A stretch of DNA of 64,000 nt from Xanthostigma xanthostigma (Eukaryota > Arthropoda > Insecta > Raphidioptera > Raphidiidae). The DNA is taken from contig OY754464.1 of the NCBI GenBank assembly GCA_963575645.1, forward strand, positions 74,312,948-74,376,947, given 5' to 3'. Shown one piece after another: positions 54,401-64,000 of this stretch; within the stretch, counting starts at the first letter, position 1, and each line of letters opens with the position of its first letter. Made by a program: the position numbers and the translations under genes. The notes under the pieces were generated by a model that was not told the origin of the DNA, did not search any database, and was given only the letters and a program-made list of their open reading frames with translations.

Positions 54401-55540
54401 AACATACGACAATACATTCAATTTGGAGTTATTAATTCCTCTAAAGATTAAGTTTTTATGAATATCAAATAATTTATAATTCGAAAAATATTTCATATAT
54501 ACTGATTCCTTAACAATACTAAGGGAACTTCCTGAATCTAAAAATGCGTCAATCAAAACATCATTCACCATAATAGGAATGAAATACTTAGCGTTTTTTA
54601 CGACTGGCTTCTCCACGACTGGTTGTTCGACGACTAAAGCCGTTGTGGACGATGGCTTCTCTGTTTGACCACTGGTGCTTCTGCAGTCCTTGGCGATGTG
54701 ACCATGAATGCCACACTTGTAACACGAACCTCTTGGACGTATCGGCTTCGGACAGCTGCTACTAATGTGACCTAATGTGTTGCAATTGTAACACCGGATA
54801 GTTGTTTGACCTGACGTCGACGCTCGCGGACTGGTATCCGTTCTTCTAGCTACGGTAGCTTGTGAATCTGAATTCGGCTTCGCTTGACTTCTATTAGGTT
54901 TGTTTTCGGACATCAATTTCATAGCTTCTAGGACCTGGGGCAACGTCGTGTATTTGGCTGCTAATGCATGCGTTCGGAGTACGTAATTATCTATACCCTG
55001 TATTACATAATTCACGGCGTCTTGTTCTTCAATGTTCAGTCTATTTATTAATTTTATCTTCTCAAAGAAATAAGCGGAGAATGTTTCACCTGTTTTCCAC
55101 CTTCGACTTTCCATTTTCTTCATTAGTGACACATGGCTTTCGTATGTGCCAAATATAAGCTTGAGGTTTTCTTTAAGCTCGCTCCATGTAAATTGTGTAG
55201 TTCCTTCTGTAAAATCATAATATTCTCGAGCTCTTCCCCTTAACTGCTTTGTTGCTAACACCTTAATGATGGCGTCTGGTATGTTGTATGCACTTTTAAT
55301 TTCATCCACTTTCTTAAGCCAAAGTACTATATCGTCGTCTTCTTTTTCGCAAAACACCGGAATTTGATTCGCGATATCGTTATGTGACAACTGAATCTGT
55401 GATTGCGGAACGACATTCGTTGTTGAAAATACCGCTCTAATTGTTGATTCAATGATTTCTTGCAATGTCGGTTCTTCTGTTGTTATGTTTTGTTCGTCAT
55501 GTTCACTTGCCATTGTTAATTTTTTGTAATTTTCACACAA
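51467..55540 (-). CDS. gag-pol: Gag-Pol polyprotein of element C
   Basis: 1357 residues in one frame. Gag capsid-like region at residues about 65-190 (TWSELKENLKLIFGTYES). Two CCHC zinc knuckles at C250-C263 and C273-C286 bind nucleic acid. Protease has DSGS at D335. Reverse transcriptase, about 510-690, has LCIDYRELNK and the full YMDD box at 669-672. RNase H has D818, E860, D885 and D928. Integrase has the zinc finger H1003, H1008, C1038, C1041 and the catalytic triad D1071, D1131, E1167 (35 residues between the last two). The C-terminal domain (EGDYVMIKN, KYKGPFVITKV) follows. No frameshift is needed, unlike element A. The frame has an earlier ATG (MCENYKKLTM); the second Met at residue 10 is another possible start. 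Plus-strand ORFs over it are shadows. Confidence 0.95.
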   Translation of the reverse strand: MCENYKKLTMASEHDEQNITTEEPTLQEIIESTIRAVFSTTNVVPQSQIQLSHNDIANQIPVFCEKEDDDIVLWLKKVDEIKSAYNIPDAIIKVLATKQLRGRAREYYDFTEGTTQFTWSELKENLKLIFGTYESHVSLMKKMESRRWKTGETFSAYFFEKIKLINRLNIEEQDAVNYVIQGIDNYVLRTHALAAKYTTLPQVLEAMKLMSENKPNRSQAKPNSDSQATVARRTDTSPRASTSGQTTIRCYNCNTLGHISSSCPKPIRPRGSCYKCGIHGHIAKDCRSTSGQTEKPSSTTALVVEQPVVEKPVVKNAKYFIPIMVNDVLIDAFLDSGSSLSIVKESVYMKYFSNYKLFDIHKNLIFRGINNSKLNVLSYVKANLLLQKTNQLLMCELAVVPDDTMSYDIILGQNFMTLPGMKITFTDTIDINYEPISKLTELVQNEPENFLLNIQLEPDEDNSKFDLVRQRTNNDLNFSISSQVVELIRNYQKKYLQPTKPTVDYEMKIVLKHEVPFNFSPRRLSWSEKIELRKITDDLLVRGIIRDSMSPYASQIVLVTKRNKSLRLCIDYRELNKLTIKEHFPLPVIEDHLDRLKDKEYYTLLDLKSGFHHIKLAETSIKYTSFVTPDSQYEWTRLPFGLVNGPANFQRYINSIFSELIRTGALLTYMDDLLIATYDINENLSVLNQVLDLLAQNNLELRIDKCYFLYRKIKYLGYQVSSNGIEVSDEHIEAIKNYPMPRNAKQVHQFLGLTSYLRRFIKDYAIISKPLYYLIRKNVEFSFGPNQLEAFETLKGKLIEPPVLAIYSPSAYTELHSDASSIGYGGILMQRQEDSKLRPIFYFSKRTTEAESRYHSFELETLAIIYALERFRIYLLGIKFIIVTDCNSLKLALSKRDINPRIARWALTLQNYDYEMVHRKGNDMKHVDAISRIIMLVEPITIEKELIYKQLKDPIIQKISSELEKQESPVYEQRNGIVYKKFRSTILFYVPQSMEQQTIRACHDDIGHVGVDKTVELILRVYWFPKLRSKVKEYINNCLKCIIYSAKSGKSEGVLQLVDKGTKPFVTIHIDHFGPLEKTKITGYRHILVIIDAFTKFCILYPVKNTTSKESINRLKDYIFHFGLVEVIISDRGTSFTSTLFNEYVRNNNIKHVKVSTASPQSNGQVERINRFLKSLLAKLGEPNKWDTVLRQAQFVINNTYNRSIKTTPSKLLFGIDQRGYFDDELRDYFTTIQTIDTDIDQMRKDASEQNLKLQNYNKMRYDKLHKPPIQFKEGDYVMIKNVITEPNVNHKLLPKYKGPFVITKVLDRDRYVVSDIEGFQLTQKKYTGILGPDRLKLWIRDLPSKESDTDESNDDL

Positions 55541-55730
55541 AGTAAATAATTAGCTCACCAAATGTTTCGTTTTATCTTCACACGCATATACCACCTGTAT
55601 AAGCGCGTTACACCCGTATTCGCCACGTGCAAATACTTCACCACATTACTTAACCTTCACCAAATTTTTTCGTCGTGAACTGTGTACTGTACTCGTAACT
55701 CCACTGTGTAACCCCACACCTGAATTTAAC

Positions 55731-55983
55731 TGTAGGTAGTTAATGTTGGCCTTTCATAAATAAAATAAGTTTTGTGATTTTAAAATATTTAATAAAAGAA
55801 TATTGCATCATTGCGCGGGTTTTTTAGACCGACGAACTGAACTCTATGTCGCCATGTGTCGCACTGTGTTCCAATTGTGTAACACTGCCGCCACCTTACT
55901 TTCTTTTTAGTACTAAATGTAACTGTCAACTAAATGTAACTAGAATTGGCGGTTTATTTGAATTTGAAATAGAAATTGCTACA
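55731..55983 (-). repeat. 5' LTR of element C
   Basis: 253 bp and no difference seen from the copy at 50965-51217. Followed on the plus strand by AGTA. Confidence 0.95.
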
Positions 55984-55987
55984 AGTA

Positions 55988-56656
55988 TATGGGAGCAAAA
56001 ATATTCAAAACGTATATAAAAGTGTACCATTATTCTGTGCCTGTGTTGGAAGTCAAAAGTGATTTTAATAAATACTCTTGGAAATTACATTTTAAAGCAT
56101 TTCAATAATACACAACTGTGTCCACCATGGACATTAGGGTCCACCAATGGATATAACTGTTTTTCTTAGCTGAAAGTCACTTGAAAATACATGAGACAGA
56201 TTATATTTGAATTCCCAAATGTGAACTGTTAATGCTGCCATATTCAAATTTAACCTCACTTTATATGGGAAGACAAAAGTCAAGTTGTAATATCTAGGCT
56301 GTGACGACAATCCAGGATATTGGAATTCATATACATAACCTCAAAATATTGAATTAGTTTATAGTTACGTTATTGTATCTTGCGTTTTTGATTTTCTATT
56401 TAACTTTTTGTATAACATTATTTACAGAATTTTTTTCCATTTCTTTATTCTAATTCTAAGAAAGAGGCTTTATAATTAAGTTGCCTTTGGGATCCTCCTA
56501 ATCCTTCACGAATAGTAAATACAGCGTTTATATAATGATTTCTTCATAATAAAATAAAATAAAATAATAATAAAAGTAATTTAATAGCGAAACGCGTGTA
56601 ATATGTTTACGTTAAAAATATTTTGGGAATATTTTTTAATTAGCAAGAGAAAATTT
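55988..56656. other. No recognisable feature
   Basis: Non-coding AT-rich spacer. Confidence 0.4.
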
Positions 56657-56799
56657 ATGGTAGCTACGAAAATCATAAACGCATTACAAACAATCGTTTT
56701 ACATGAGATGCATACGAACTTCACTTGGGCGTTCGGTCTATGTTGCATTTTATGTGGAACGATTTTCACTAATGCACAAATGTTTTCCATAGCTACCAT
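56657..56799. repeat. Inverted repeat with open frames on both strands
   Basis: ATGGTAGCTA at the left and TAGCTACCAT at the right start arms of about 63 bp that align without gaps at roughly 70 percent identity by eye. Open frames cross it on both strands (99 codons minus, 77 codons plus), which is what an inverted duplication of a short open segment would give. No domain was recognised. Confidence 0.6.
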
Positions 56800-57053
56800 A
56801 TCAACAAAAATCATATACATATTCCGTCTTAAATGAAAATCCCTGTATAAAGATATTTTCAAAAAAACGTGATTCAGCAAAAAAAAATGAAATTCTATAT
56901 CTAATAACGTTGATACATTGAAACGTAAAAAGTGAAGTAAAAGACAAACGGCTTGGTCAGCAATGATGATTCAACCAATCATACTTTCACTGCATAAGTC
57001 TTCGAAGGATTGACAGCTGTGCAATGTGCAATATTATTCTTTTGTTTCATAAA
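56800..57053. other. No recognisable feature
   Basis: AT-rich spacer. Confidence 0.35.
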
Positions 57054-57061
57054 GGTCCGAC

Positions 57062-57394
57062 CAGTGGCGGATCCAGGATTACGGCAAGGGGGGGGGGGTC
57101 TTGAAAAATTTTTACTCCTTTTGCGAAAAATGTTTTTCCAACTGATATGCAGTTTTTTGAGATCATTTTGTATATATAAATTATTCCATAGTATGATGTA
57201 CATGCGAAGTTCAAGTCAATTCTACCAACACACTCGTTTATCTAGGTATATGAAATACAATAAAATGAATTCTATCTTTACAATAAGAGCAACATGTTTT
57301 TTTTTATCGCGCAGTAAGATTTTAATTTGGGATTTTTGATTCTCTGGAAGGGGGGTTTGGAACCGACCCCCCCCCTCCCGTGGATCCGCCACTG
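57062..57394. mobile_element. hAT-type short element (CAGTGGCGGATCCA ends)
   Basis: CAGTGGCGGATCCAGG at the left and CGTGGATCCGCCACTG at the right, with G-rich and C-rich runs just inside. Flanks GGTCCGAC (57054-57061) and GGTTCGAC (57395-57402) are an 8-bp duplication with one change. The ORFs inside are not coding candidates. Confidence 0.85.
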
Positions 57395-57565
57395 GGTTCG
57401 ACCTCAGGTGTCTCCTATAATAGGTATTACTTTGAGATTAAAATCAAAATTTAAAAGAAAATTAGGGAGCTGACAAGCATAAAATTATGAAGTATCTAAA
57501 ATTTTGGATGTTCTGCAGCTCTCGTAGGGGAACCGCCACTGTCGAGACACGATTTCAGTCTTTAG

Positions 57566-57764
57566 ACTAGAGTACGCGTGTGAGCCGTGAAAGTGTCTGC
57601 AATTCAGACAGAGAACAGTTCCTTCTCTCTATGATAACTAATGATACAAAACAATGCTGATTTGACTAAACAAATATCTGGTTTTCTGGAATTTGTGCAG
57701 CGTTCTCTCTCTCAACTGAGGACACTTTCACGTATGGAAAGCATGCAAACTAGCGTACTCTAGT
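57566..57764. mobile_element. Short inverted-repeat element
   Basis: ACTAGAGTACGC mirrors GCGTACTCTAGT. The inner arms share GTGAAAGTGTC and GAGAGAGAAC-type sequence with gaps. No clear duplication was found. Confidence 0.55.
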
Positions 57765-59000
57765 TACTTATATCTCTATGATTTCAGTAAAGCAGTGAGT
57801 CGTCATAATTAGTTCGTTTATGAATCAATTAACGACGTATGAATCTTAATATATTGTTCGGGGCGGAAACGATTTACACAAATTCATTTCCGCCGAGCGG
57901 ATAATGAACACGATCACAGCAAGCCATGCCTGGAACGTGCTGCAAATCAGTAGCGGCTCGTTGTCGATTGCTTTTCCCAATAAATCGGGCTGCCTAGCGC
58001 TTGATTAAAATTAAATAACATGGCTATTTATTCACTAACTGACTTTTTTGGTTCGTGCTGTGCTGGTTGGTGCAAGTACAGTGTGCGCGATCATTAAATA
58101 TTTATTTCTATTTTTTTAAATTAAATATTTGTTTTTAAACTGCCTACTTTTTTTAATATTTAAGTGTAATGTTTCAAATATATTTACTTGACTAATGGCC
58201 ATATTCACCGAATGTTTATTCGGTTCATTTGTTCTTCAGGTACCTATTCCTCGGAATAAATAGCGACAATTGAATTCACCAACCATAATAATTTTTGTTC
58301 ACTGTGCTGTGTGCTTTGACTGAAAGTTTTCGACATTTTTGGGATCTGGATGGAATTTAAGAACTGCGATCTTGTACTGTAGAGATTTTGGTAAGCTGCT
58401 TGGATTCCTGGATTTTAATGGAAAAAGGATAGAACTGATTTAGCATGTTTAATATATATAAGGTACTCTTAGGCTACTAAATAGTTTCATGGATGGAGAA
58501 AGACGAGGTTTTTCGTAGGAGAAGTTTTTGGGTAGACATGATGATTATTTTTTTATTCAATGCGGCATGCTTTCAAGATGATCCCACATATTTTTTACTT
58601 AAAGTCCTGTGCGAAAGCAACGTTATTTCCGCCACCACTGCTTTAGATTAAAGAACTTACTATATAGAAAACACAAAAAATGACGGATAGAATGGCACAC
58701 TCTAAACCATTTCTCATATTTCTATCGAAATGACATGAATCACTCTAAAATTGATAGTGTCTTTCAAATGTCATTTATGGGAGCTGCGCTTCTGATACCC
58801 AAACCTACGCACGTATGTAAATAAGAAGGGCGTGGGTTTGAGTTTTCGCTACTTGTAAACACGCATATACAGCGTGTGTACAATAGGAAGTTGTGAGGGA
58901 GGCAGTTTTACATATTCAATTATTGGATGGCCTCTTCATACGATGATGCACAAAAATCGATGAATTCACATATAAAAAACAGCAAAATTAAAAAAAAAAC
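57765..59000. other. Non-coding stretch with a Harbinger-like scrap
   Basis: 58197-58300 (GGCCATATTCACCGAATG, then TTCGGTTCATTTGTTCT) is a partial copy of one end of the 43956-44637 element. The remainder has no supported feature. Confidence 0.5.
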
Positions 59001-59533
59001 AAGTGTGCTTTAGACCTCACGACTGAAGTAAAACTTCTTCCTGTCATAGTTTGTTATTATTCACCCGAAAATTTACAAAATATGAACTTTAAAATGAATT
59101 TACAATTTTATTCACTTTAAACGTAGAATATTTAATGTATTGAACAAAATATGAATTTATAAAATTGTTCGAGAACGAAATGAACAGTCAAAACAAAAGC
59201 AATACATTGCAATTACTAAGCTCTCGTTGGATTTTAAGCGTAAATCTTTATGAAATATTATTTAGCTCTGCAAGTTAAGTAGGTTTACAAAACTTTTTTC
59301 TGTCTTCCGATAGTGCCACTGGCAAGTAAAATATGTGTCATTCTATTGTTAGTACTGCTTATATTTTCAGCCACCTGATGGCGCCACTATTCAGTGAAGT
59401 ATTTGTCATCCAAATCACCGTTCGCGTCAACTTCCGTTCGCCTCGCCTGATCACACTTTTCGTAAACGCTCTCGTCACGCATTCAACAGCTTCCTCCTCA
59501 AGTCAAGCGTGCCTAAAGAAGTTTTACTTCAAC
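59001..59533. mobile_element. R3 element, copy b (inverted termini intact)
   Basis: TGAAGTAAAACTTCTT (59024-59039) is exactly complemented at 59516-59531. It matches 24551-24957 apart from an extra block of about 130 bp in the middle. GATGGCGCCACTA and TTCCGTTCGCCTCGCC are shared landmarks. There is no ORF of note. The termini are themselves small hairpins. Confidence 0.75.
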
Positions 59534-59757
59534 AATTTTGAAAAAACCCACGATGGATGTAAACTTTGTATTTGAAAAAGGATAATTGCGTGGTTATAAG
59601 CTGAATTTCTAAATTAGAAACGGGGCTATTTTCGTGCATACTTCTCTGCTTGTTTTGAGCAAAAAACAATCAGAAAACTGCACCTTGTCACGTGAGCGAC
59701 ATGGGCAAAAGCTCACAAATAAACATCATAGTGTGTATTCTGTTCAGAGACAAGAAA

Positions 59758-59880
59758 CGCTCAATAAATAAAATTATCGATCAATTTTTCAGACAATATA
59801 TTAACAACAATATAATTACAATTCAATTAATTAACGTTTCGATCCGGATGTGGACTTTTTTCAGAATTGAGAGCTGAAAA
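59758..59880 (-). repeat. Penelope-like end with degenerate hammerhead wording
   Basis: On the minus strand CTGAAAAAAGTCC, ACAT, CCGGATCGAAACG occurs in order (about 59831-59872), like a hammerhead core with stem II but with A in place of the conserved G of CUGANGA. The left part (59761-59796) matches one arm of the 305-389 palindrome. Confidence 0.4.
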
Positions 59881-59956
59881 ATATAAAAATTAATTAGTAA
59901 TTAGTTTGTAAAAGAATTTAAGTTGAGTTTAATTAATCAGTATTAAAATATTAATA

Positions 59957-60570
59957 ACTAGAGCTGGTCCCGTCCAGTTTCACCCGGGTGTAAAAGAACG
60001 AATGGGGAAGGGAGGAACATGAGTACACACATTCATCTTAGTTTACCGAGATTAATGTTGTGTCCAAATTTCATGATGATCGGAGTTACCGTCCAAAAAT
60101 TTTTGTCGATAAAAAACAGTATTTATACTTTTTTTAACTAATAATTTTTTTTAATTAATTAAATAAAATTAAAATAAATTTAAATGTAAGCCTTAGAAGA
60201 AAGCAATGTAGAAAAAAAAATAAATAAAAATATATTCGCCCAACGTAGGGCTCGAACCCACGACCCTGATATTGACAGTCGTGTGCTCTAGCGATTGAGC
60301 TAGCTGACGTTGTATTCTGACAATGCTAATATGAGTATATTTAGTTAGTGCATTTCACCTGAATAGAAGCTTATTTTTGAGATACATTTTGCAACATTTT
60401 TCATTAATGCTCCGCTCCTAATGGTCGTAGCCTGATTTTATATAGCCTACAGTCTTCCTCGATAAATGAGCTATCCAACAAAAAAATTTTTTTTCAATTT
60501 TAACCAGTAGTTCCTGAGATTAGCGTGTTCAAACAAACAAACAAACTCTTCAGCTTTATATATTAGTATA
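59957..60570 (+). repeat. ACTAGCGG-type repeat, copy 2, with tRNA-like insert
   Basis: Starts ACTAGAGCTGGTCCCGTCC and ends TTTATATATTAGTATA. Same layout as 1520-2230, with a different tRNA-like module at the same place. Confidence 0.7.
60237..60310 (-). pseudogene. tRNA-like module with Asp-type anticodon loop
   Basis: On the minus strand: ACGTCAGCTAGCTCAATCGC, an anticodon loop CTGTCAA (GTC) and a well-formed T-arm GTGGGTTCGAGCCC. The 3' acceptor strand (TTGGGCG) fits a Lys-type tRNA and not the 5' strand, so the module is a hybrid or decayed. Confidence 0.55.
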
Positions 60571-61489
60571 CATTTGTTGACATTCGAATTGTCGCTGCGC
60601 GCGCATCAAAACCAGCTTCAAAACACTCATCGTGCGAAGCGAACACATAAAAGCTATCACAAAATCCAGCGTCACAGGACGCTTGTAACCTAGCAGTCAA
60701 ATCTAGCATGGAACCTTACGACGACCCTAAAATTTTTAGTAATATGTTATTATTCTCTCTCTCTCCCTCTCTAAAACTATAAAGTTTGAAAGTTAAGGAT
60801 ATAACTTTTCTCTAATCTTTACTAGACTCTCCTTTCCGAATTCTGTAACTTATCAGTTCGTTCAAAAGTGAGGGGGGGGATCACTTTAGACGCGCGCTGT
60901 GTATAGAAAGTTAAAATGCATGTTCGACTTGATAAAATTCAATGACAATAAATATGAGCGTTAATGTATTTCGCAAACTTTGCTGTTAAAAAAAATCAAT
61001 GCACGTTCCATTTTTGAAAGAACTTTCTTAACGACTTAAAGAAAGAGTTATATAAAAAAAAAGTTGCACAAAGGTGAACTGATGTTGTATTAAGTTTGTG
61101 CAGTAATTCATTTGTTACAAACAACTGCTATATTTGAAAACAAAACAAAGGAAATAAAAATTAAAATCATAAGAATTGCGCAGCAAACAACAAAAAGATA
61201 AAAACAGACGTTATGTTGTTTCTGTAAAATAAATGAATGTTAATTTTAAACGCGTATATACAGAGAGGGTATTATATTAAAGTAAAGAACAAAACCTTAT
61301 AAAACTTTTTATCTCTCTAGTTTGATTCGAAATATTAAATCGCTTTCTTGTAATTGCACAGTGGGACATAATGCAACAAAATATGGTTAAAACTGATTTA
61401 ATTTTAAAGTCCCAGACGTTATTTATTTTGAGGGAGTAGTATTTTTGGGGAATGATAACAAATTTCACATAACCATTTCATACCTAATC
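60571..61489. other. No recognisable feature
   Basis: Non-coding spacer with a short (CT)n run near 60755. Confidence 0.4.
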
Positions 61490-62118
61490 TATACTAATAT
61501 ATTATAAAGCTGAAGAGTTTGTTTGTTTGTTTGTTTGGTTGGTTGAACGCGCTAATCTCAGAAACTACTGGTTCGAATTGAAAAGGAATTTTTTTGTTGG
61601 TTAGCTTATTTATCGAGGAAGGCTATAGGCTATATAATATCACGCTACGACCAATTGGAGCGGAACATCAATGAAAAATGTTGCAAGATGTATCTCAAAA
61701 TTAGTCCGTCCGACAAATATTATCAGGTGAAATGCCTTAACTAAATATTGCAATATTAGCGCGTTACGTTCACAAGCCCGGATAGCTCAGTCGGTAGAAC
61801 GTAAAACTCTTAATTCCAGGGTTCAAGCCCCACGTCGGCGAATATATTTCTATTTTTTTTTGTACATTGCTTTCTTCTAAGGCGTACATTTTATTTTTTT
61901 AAAATTTTATTACCACTAATTAAAATTAAATAAATCTAATTTATAACTCATTTCAAAACTGTTACAACTATAGGTACGTATATAAAAATAATTTTCCTAC
62001 AGTGTTTGAATTAAATATTTATTATCTTAAAATAAATTTATTACTTAAAAAAAGTATAAATACTGATTTTTAACGACAAAAACTTTTGAACGATAACTCC
62101 GATCATTATGAAGTTTGC
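61490..62118 (-). repeat. ACTAGCGG-type repeat, copy 3, inverted and truncated
   Basis: It begins TATACTAATATATTATAAAG, the reverse of the family end, and continues through the tRNA-like module to about 62118, where similarity stops before the ACTAGCGG end is reached. Confidence 0.7.
61776..61840 (+). pseudogene. tRNA-Lys(CTT)-like module with internal deletion
   Basis: GCCCGGATAGCTCAGTCGGT and anticodon loop CTCTTAA as in the copy at 1889-1960, but about 8 bases are missing before the T-arm, so it cannot fold as a tRNA. Confidence 0.65.
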
Positions 62119-63058
62119 TGCTCGCTCGTTTCAACGCAAGTAAAAACTGTATTTACGTTATAGATACAACTTTTCGCCGTATCTTCTCCACTGCGGGTTG
62201 ACATGAAATTACAGACAAAACATTTTATCACTACGATGATAATAAAGCAGATTTATACGCAAATAGTTTAAATGTTTTGTTATTTATGTATTAAGCTAAG
62301 TTTCTCTAGAGCTGTAATACTAGACGTGAAACTAACAAAGATTTTAGTATATGTTTAACGATATTATAGATATGTATGAACGGGCAAAGCCTTATGCCTT
62401 TTGTTAATTTAATCTGCAGGTAACAATTGCTACTGCAGCTTTCGTCGAATATTAAACAAGTATTAAAATTACAATCTCTTTAAAACACATTAATCATGAA
62501 GAGAACTGTACTTCCAAACATCCAACAATTAGACTTTAATAACATTAGTAATTGTCGAGCGTCACTATAAACTGTAGTAATCTAATTTAAGATCAACAAC
62601 TTCTCATTATTTTTTTTATTCTGTGCCTAAAGGTTGAACTAAGCTGTTCTTAGTATTCGAATTGTCTGTCTATTTGTCCGGTTGTCATATTTTTATATCT
62701 TCTGACGGCGAGGAGTTTTGGGTGTATTTTTCGGGCACAGGCGAGATTATTGTTGGAATTGCTTCATTTTAGGGTAGGTATAGTTCAACCCCCTAAGTTT
62801 GCTTACAAATTGTTGGTGTGCTTGATTTTATAATTAACAATTAGTGACGAAAATAGTGTTTTTTTCTCTATTTCCTTTAATATCTCCGTTCCTCTTGACT
62901 TTTAGTACAGCATATGCATTGAGAAAGTTGTTCCTTATGAAATTTCTTAAAAAATGAGCACTGACATAGGTCGCTAAGTGCAATTGTTAACTTGCAAATA
63001 GCCCCGAAAGTAAAAAAAACACGTTTTTTTCACTATTTTTTTTACTAGAAATGACCGC
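62119..63058. other. No recognisable feature
   Basis: Non-coding sequence without repeat copies that I could match. Confidence 0.4.
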
Positions 63059-63066
63059 ACATAGAT

Positions 63067-63868
63067 ACGGAAGCCGGGTTGGCTCATTGGTGACTAGTGG
63101 AGTAGTGGCACCGCACACGGGCACTTCCAACATGTTAACGCGTGCACGCGTTAACATGTGTCCGTGTGCGGGATAAATGCAGATTTCTGCCTTATCCGTG
63201 TGCGGGATAAATGCAGATTTCTACCTTATCCTGGAACGGTAATCGAGCTATCTCTGTCTTTTAACTGTCAAATTCTATAAGCAGCGTTACTTTTTGCATT
63301 GAGGTTAGGCGTAGCTGAAGTTTTGTTTATAGTGAAATAAAGTAATAAAGAATTTCAAAGTAAACATTATAAATGAGTTTCGTTAAAATTAAAAATGAAA
63401 ATGTTACCGTAAAATTACCTGTGATGAACAATAAACTCTTTTCTAATGTTTACTTTGAAATTCTTTATTACTTTATTTCACTATAAACAAAACTTCAGCT
63501 ACGCCTAACCTCAATGCAAAAAGTAACGCTGCTCACAGAATTTGACAGTTAAAAGACAGAGATAGCTCGATTACCGTTCCAGGATAAGATAGAAATCTGC
63601 ATTTATCCCGCACACGGACACATGTTAACGCGTGCACGCGTTAACATGTTGGAAGTGGCCGTGTGCGGTGCCACTACTCCACTAGTCACCAATGAGCCAA
63701 CCCGGCTTCCGTAGAAATCTGCATTTATCCCGCACACGGATAAGGCAGAAATCTGCATTTATCCCGCACACGGACACATGTTAACGCGTGCACGCGTTAA
63801 CATGTTGGAAGTGCCCGTGTGCGGTGCCACTACTCCACTAGTCACCAATGAGCCAACCCGGCTTCCGT
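63067..63868. mobile_element. Nested-palindrome foldback element, 8-bp duplication
   Basis: Ends ACGGAAGCCGGGTTGGC and its complement are flanked by the exact 8-bp duplication ACATAGAT (63059-63066 and 63869-63876), which suits hAT-type insertion. A perfect 30-bp palindrome (arm ACATGTTAACGCGTG) occurs at 63130-63159, 63620-63649 and 63776-63805. The right arm carries the distal module twice (about 63589-63714 and 63715-63868), the left arm once. The central part (63360-63445) has no ORF. Confidence 0.85.
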
Positions 63869-63876
63869 ACATAGAT

Positions 63877-64000
63877 GACTGAAAATTTTTAAAAATGTTG
63901 TCTATGTGGACCCAAACATGCATGAATAATTTTAGCGTCATCGGTCAATTACTTCTCGAATAATTAACGATCACTTTTTTTTGTTTCCTTAATTGCAAAT
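63877..64000. other. No recognisable feature
   Basis: Window end, AT-rich. Confidence 0.3.

Larger units (their letters stand above)
50965..55983 (-). mobile_element. LTR retrotransposon C (Ty3/Gypsy-type), complete
   Basis: A 5019-bp minus-strand element with 253-bp LTRs that look identical and a 4-bp duplication AGTA (50961-50964 and 55984-55987). It encodes one long Gag-Pol ORF with no internal stop, in the order Gag, two zinc knuckles, protease, RT, RNase H, integrase. All catalytic residues I can check are present. No env is present. Identical LTRs and an intact frame mean a recent, possibly still mobile copy. The primer site was not identified: the sequence inside the 5' LTR (GTTAAATTCAGGTGTGGGG) does not begin with TGG. 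Confidence 0.95.

Overview
The window reads as an AT-rich, gene-poor piece of an arthropod, most likely insect, nuclear genome. Supporting signs are a very high density of transposable elements, tRNA-derived SINE sequence, microsatellites, TATA plus TCAG-type initiator promoters inside LTRs, and no operon-like coding. I found no exon that I can assign to a host gene. Almost everything recognisable is a mobile element or a relic of one. The order is not certain; Hemiptera or Lepidoptera would fit the repeat types.

Layout. 0-15.3 kb: inverted-repeat elements, an interspersed repeat that carries a tRNA-like module (1520-2230), a hAT-type element with a second hAT-type element nested inside it (5541-6985 and 5934-6872), a Ginger-type element with a fragment of transposase (9816-10582), and a pogo/Tigger DNA-binding-domain relic (13491-13649). 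15.3-22.1 kb: LTR retrotransposon A, with identical 584-bp LTRs, a 4-bp target duplication, and gag and pol linked by a clear -1 frameshift signal. 22.1-28.5 kb: repeats, a long foldback element with a 10-bp target duplication (25049-25541) and a hAT-type element (27146-27742). 28.5-32.1 kb: a tRNA-derived SINE split by LTR element B, an internally deleted retrotransposon whose remaining ORF joins a Gag start to an integrase tail. 32-50 kb: many short DNA transposons with readable target duplications, a MADF-domain fragment, tRNA-like pseudogenes and a composite hAT-type element (45536-48024). 51.0-56.0 kb: LTR retrotransposon C on the minus strand, complete with identical 253-bp LTRs and a single 1357-residue Gag-Pol. 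56-64 kb: further hAT-type and foldback elements, ending with an 802-bp nested-palindrome element with an 8-bp duplication.

How the parts work together. A and C look recently inserted and are coding-complete, except that A has Asn in place of the first Asp of the reverse transcriptase YxDD box. B lacks all enzymes but has nearly identical LTRs, a good primer site and an intact promoter, so it was probably copied by proteins supplied in trans by a relative; its LTR ends, primer site and integrase tail resemble those of A. The short inverted-repeat elements are non-autonomous and would depend on transposases encoded elsewhere. LTR comparisons, repeat boundaries and homologies were read by eye, without alignment or database search.
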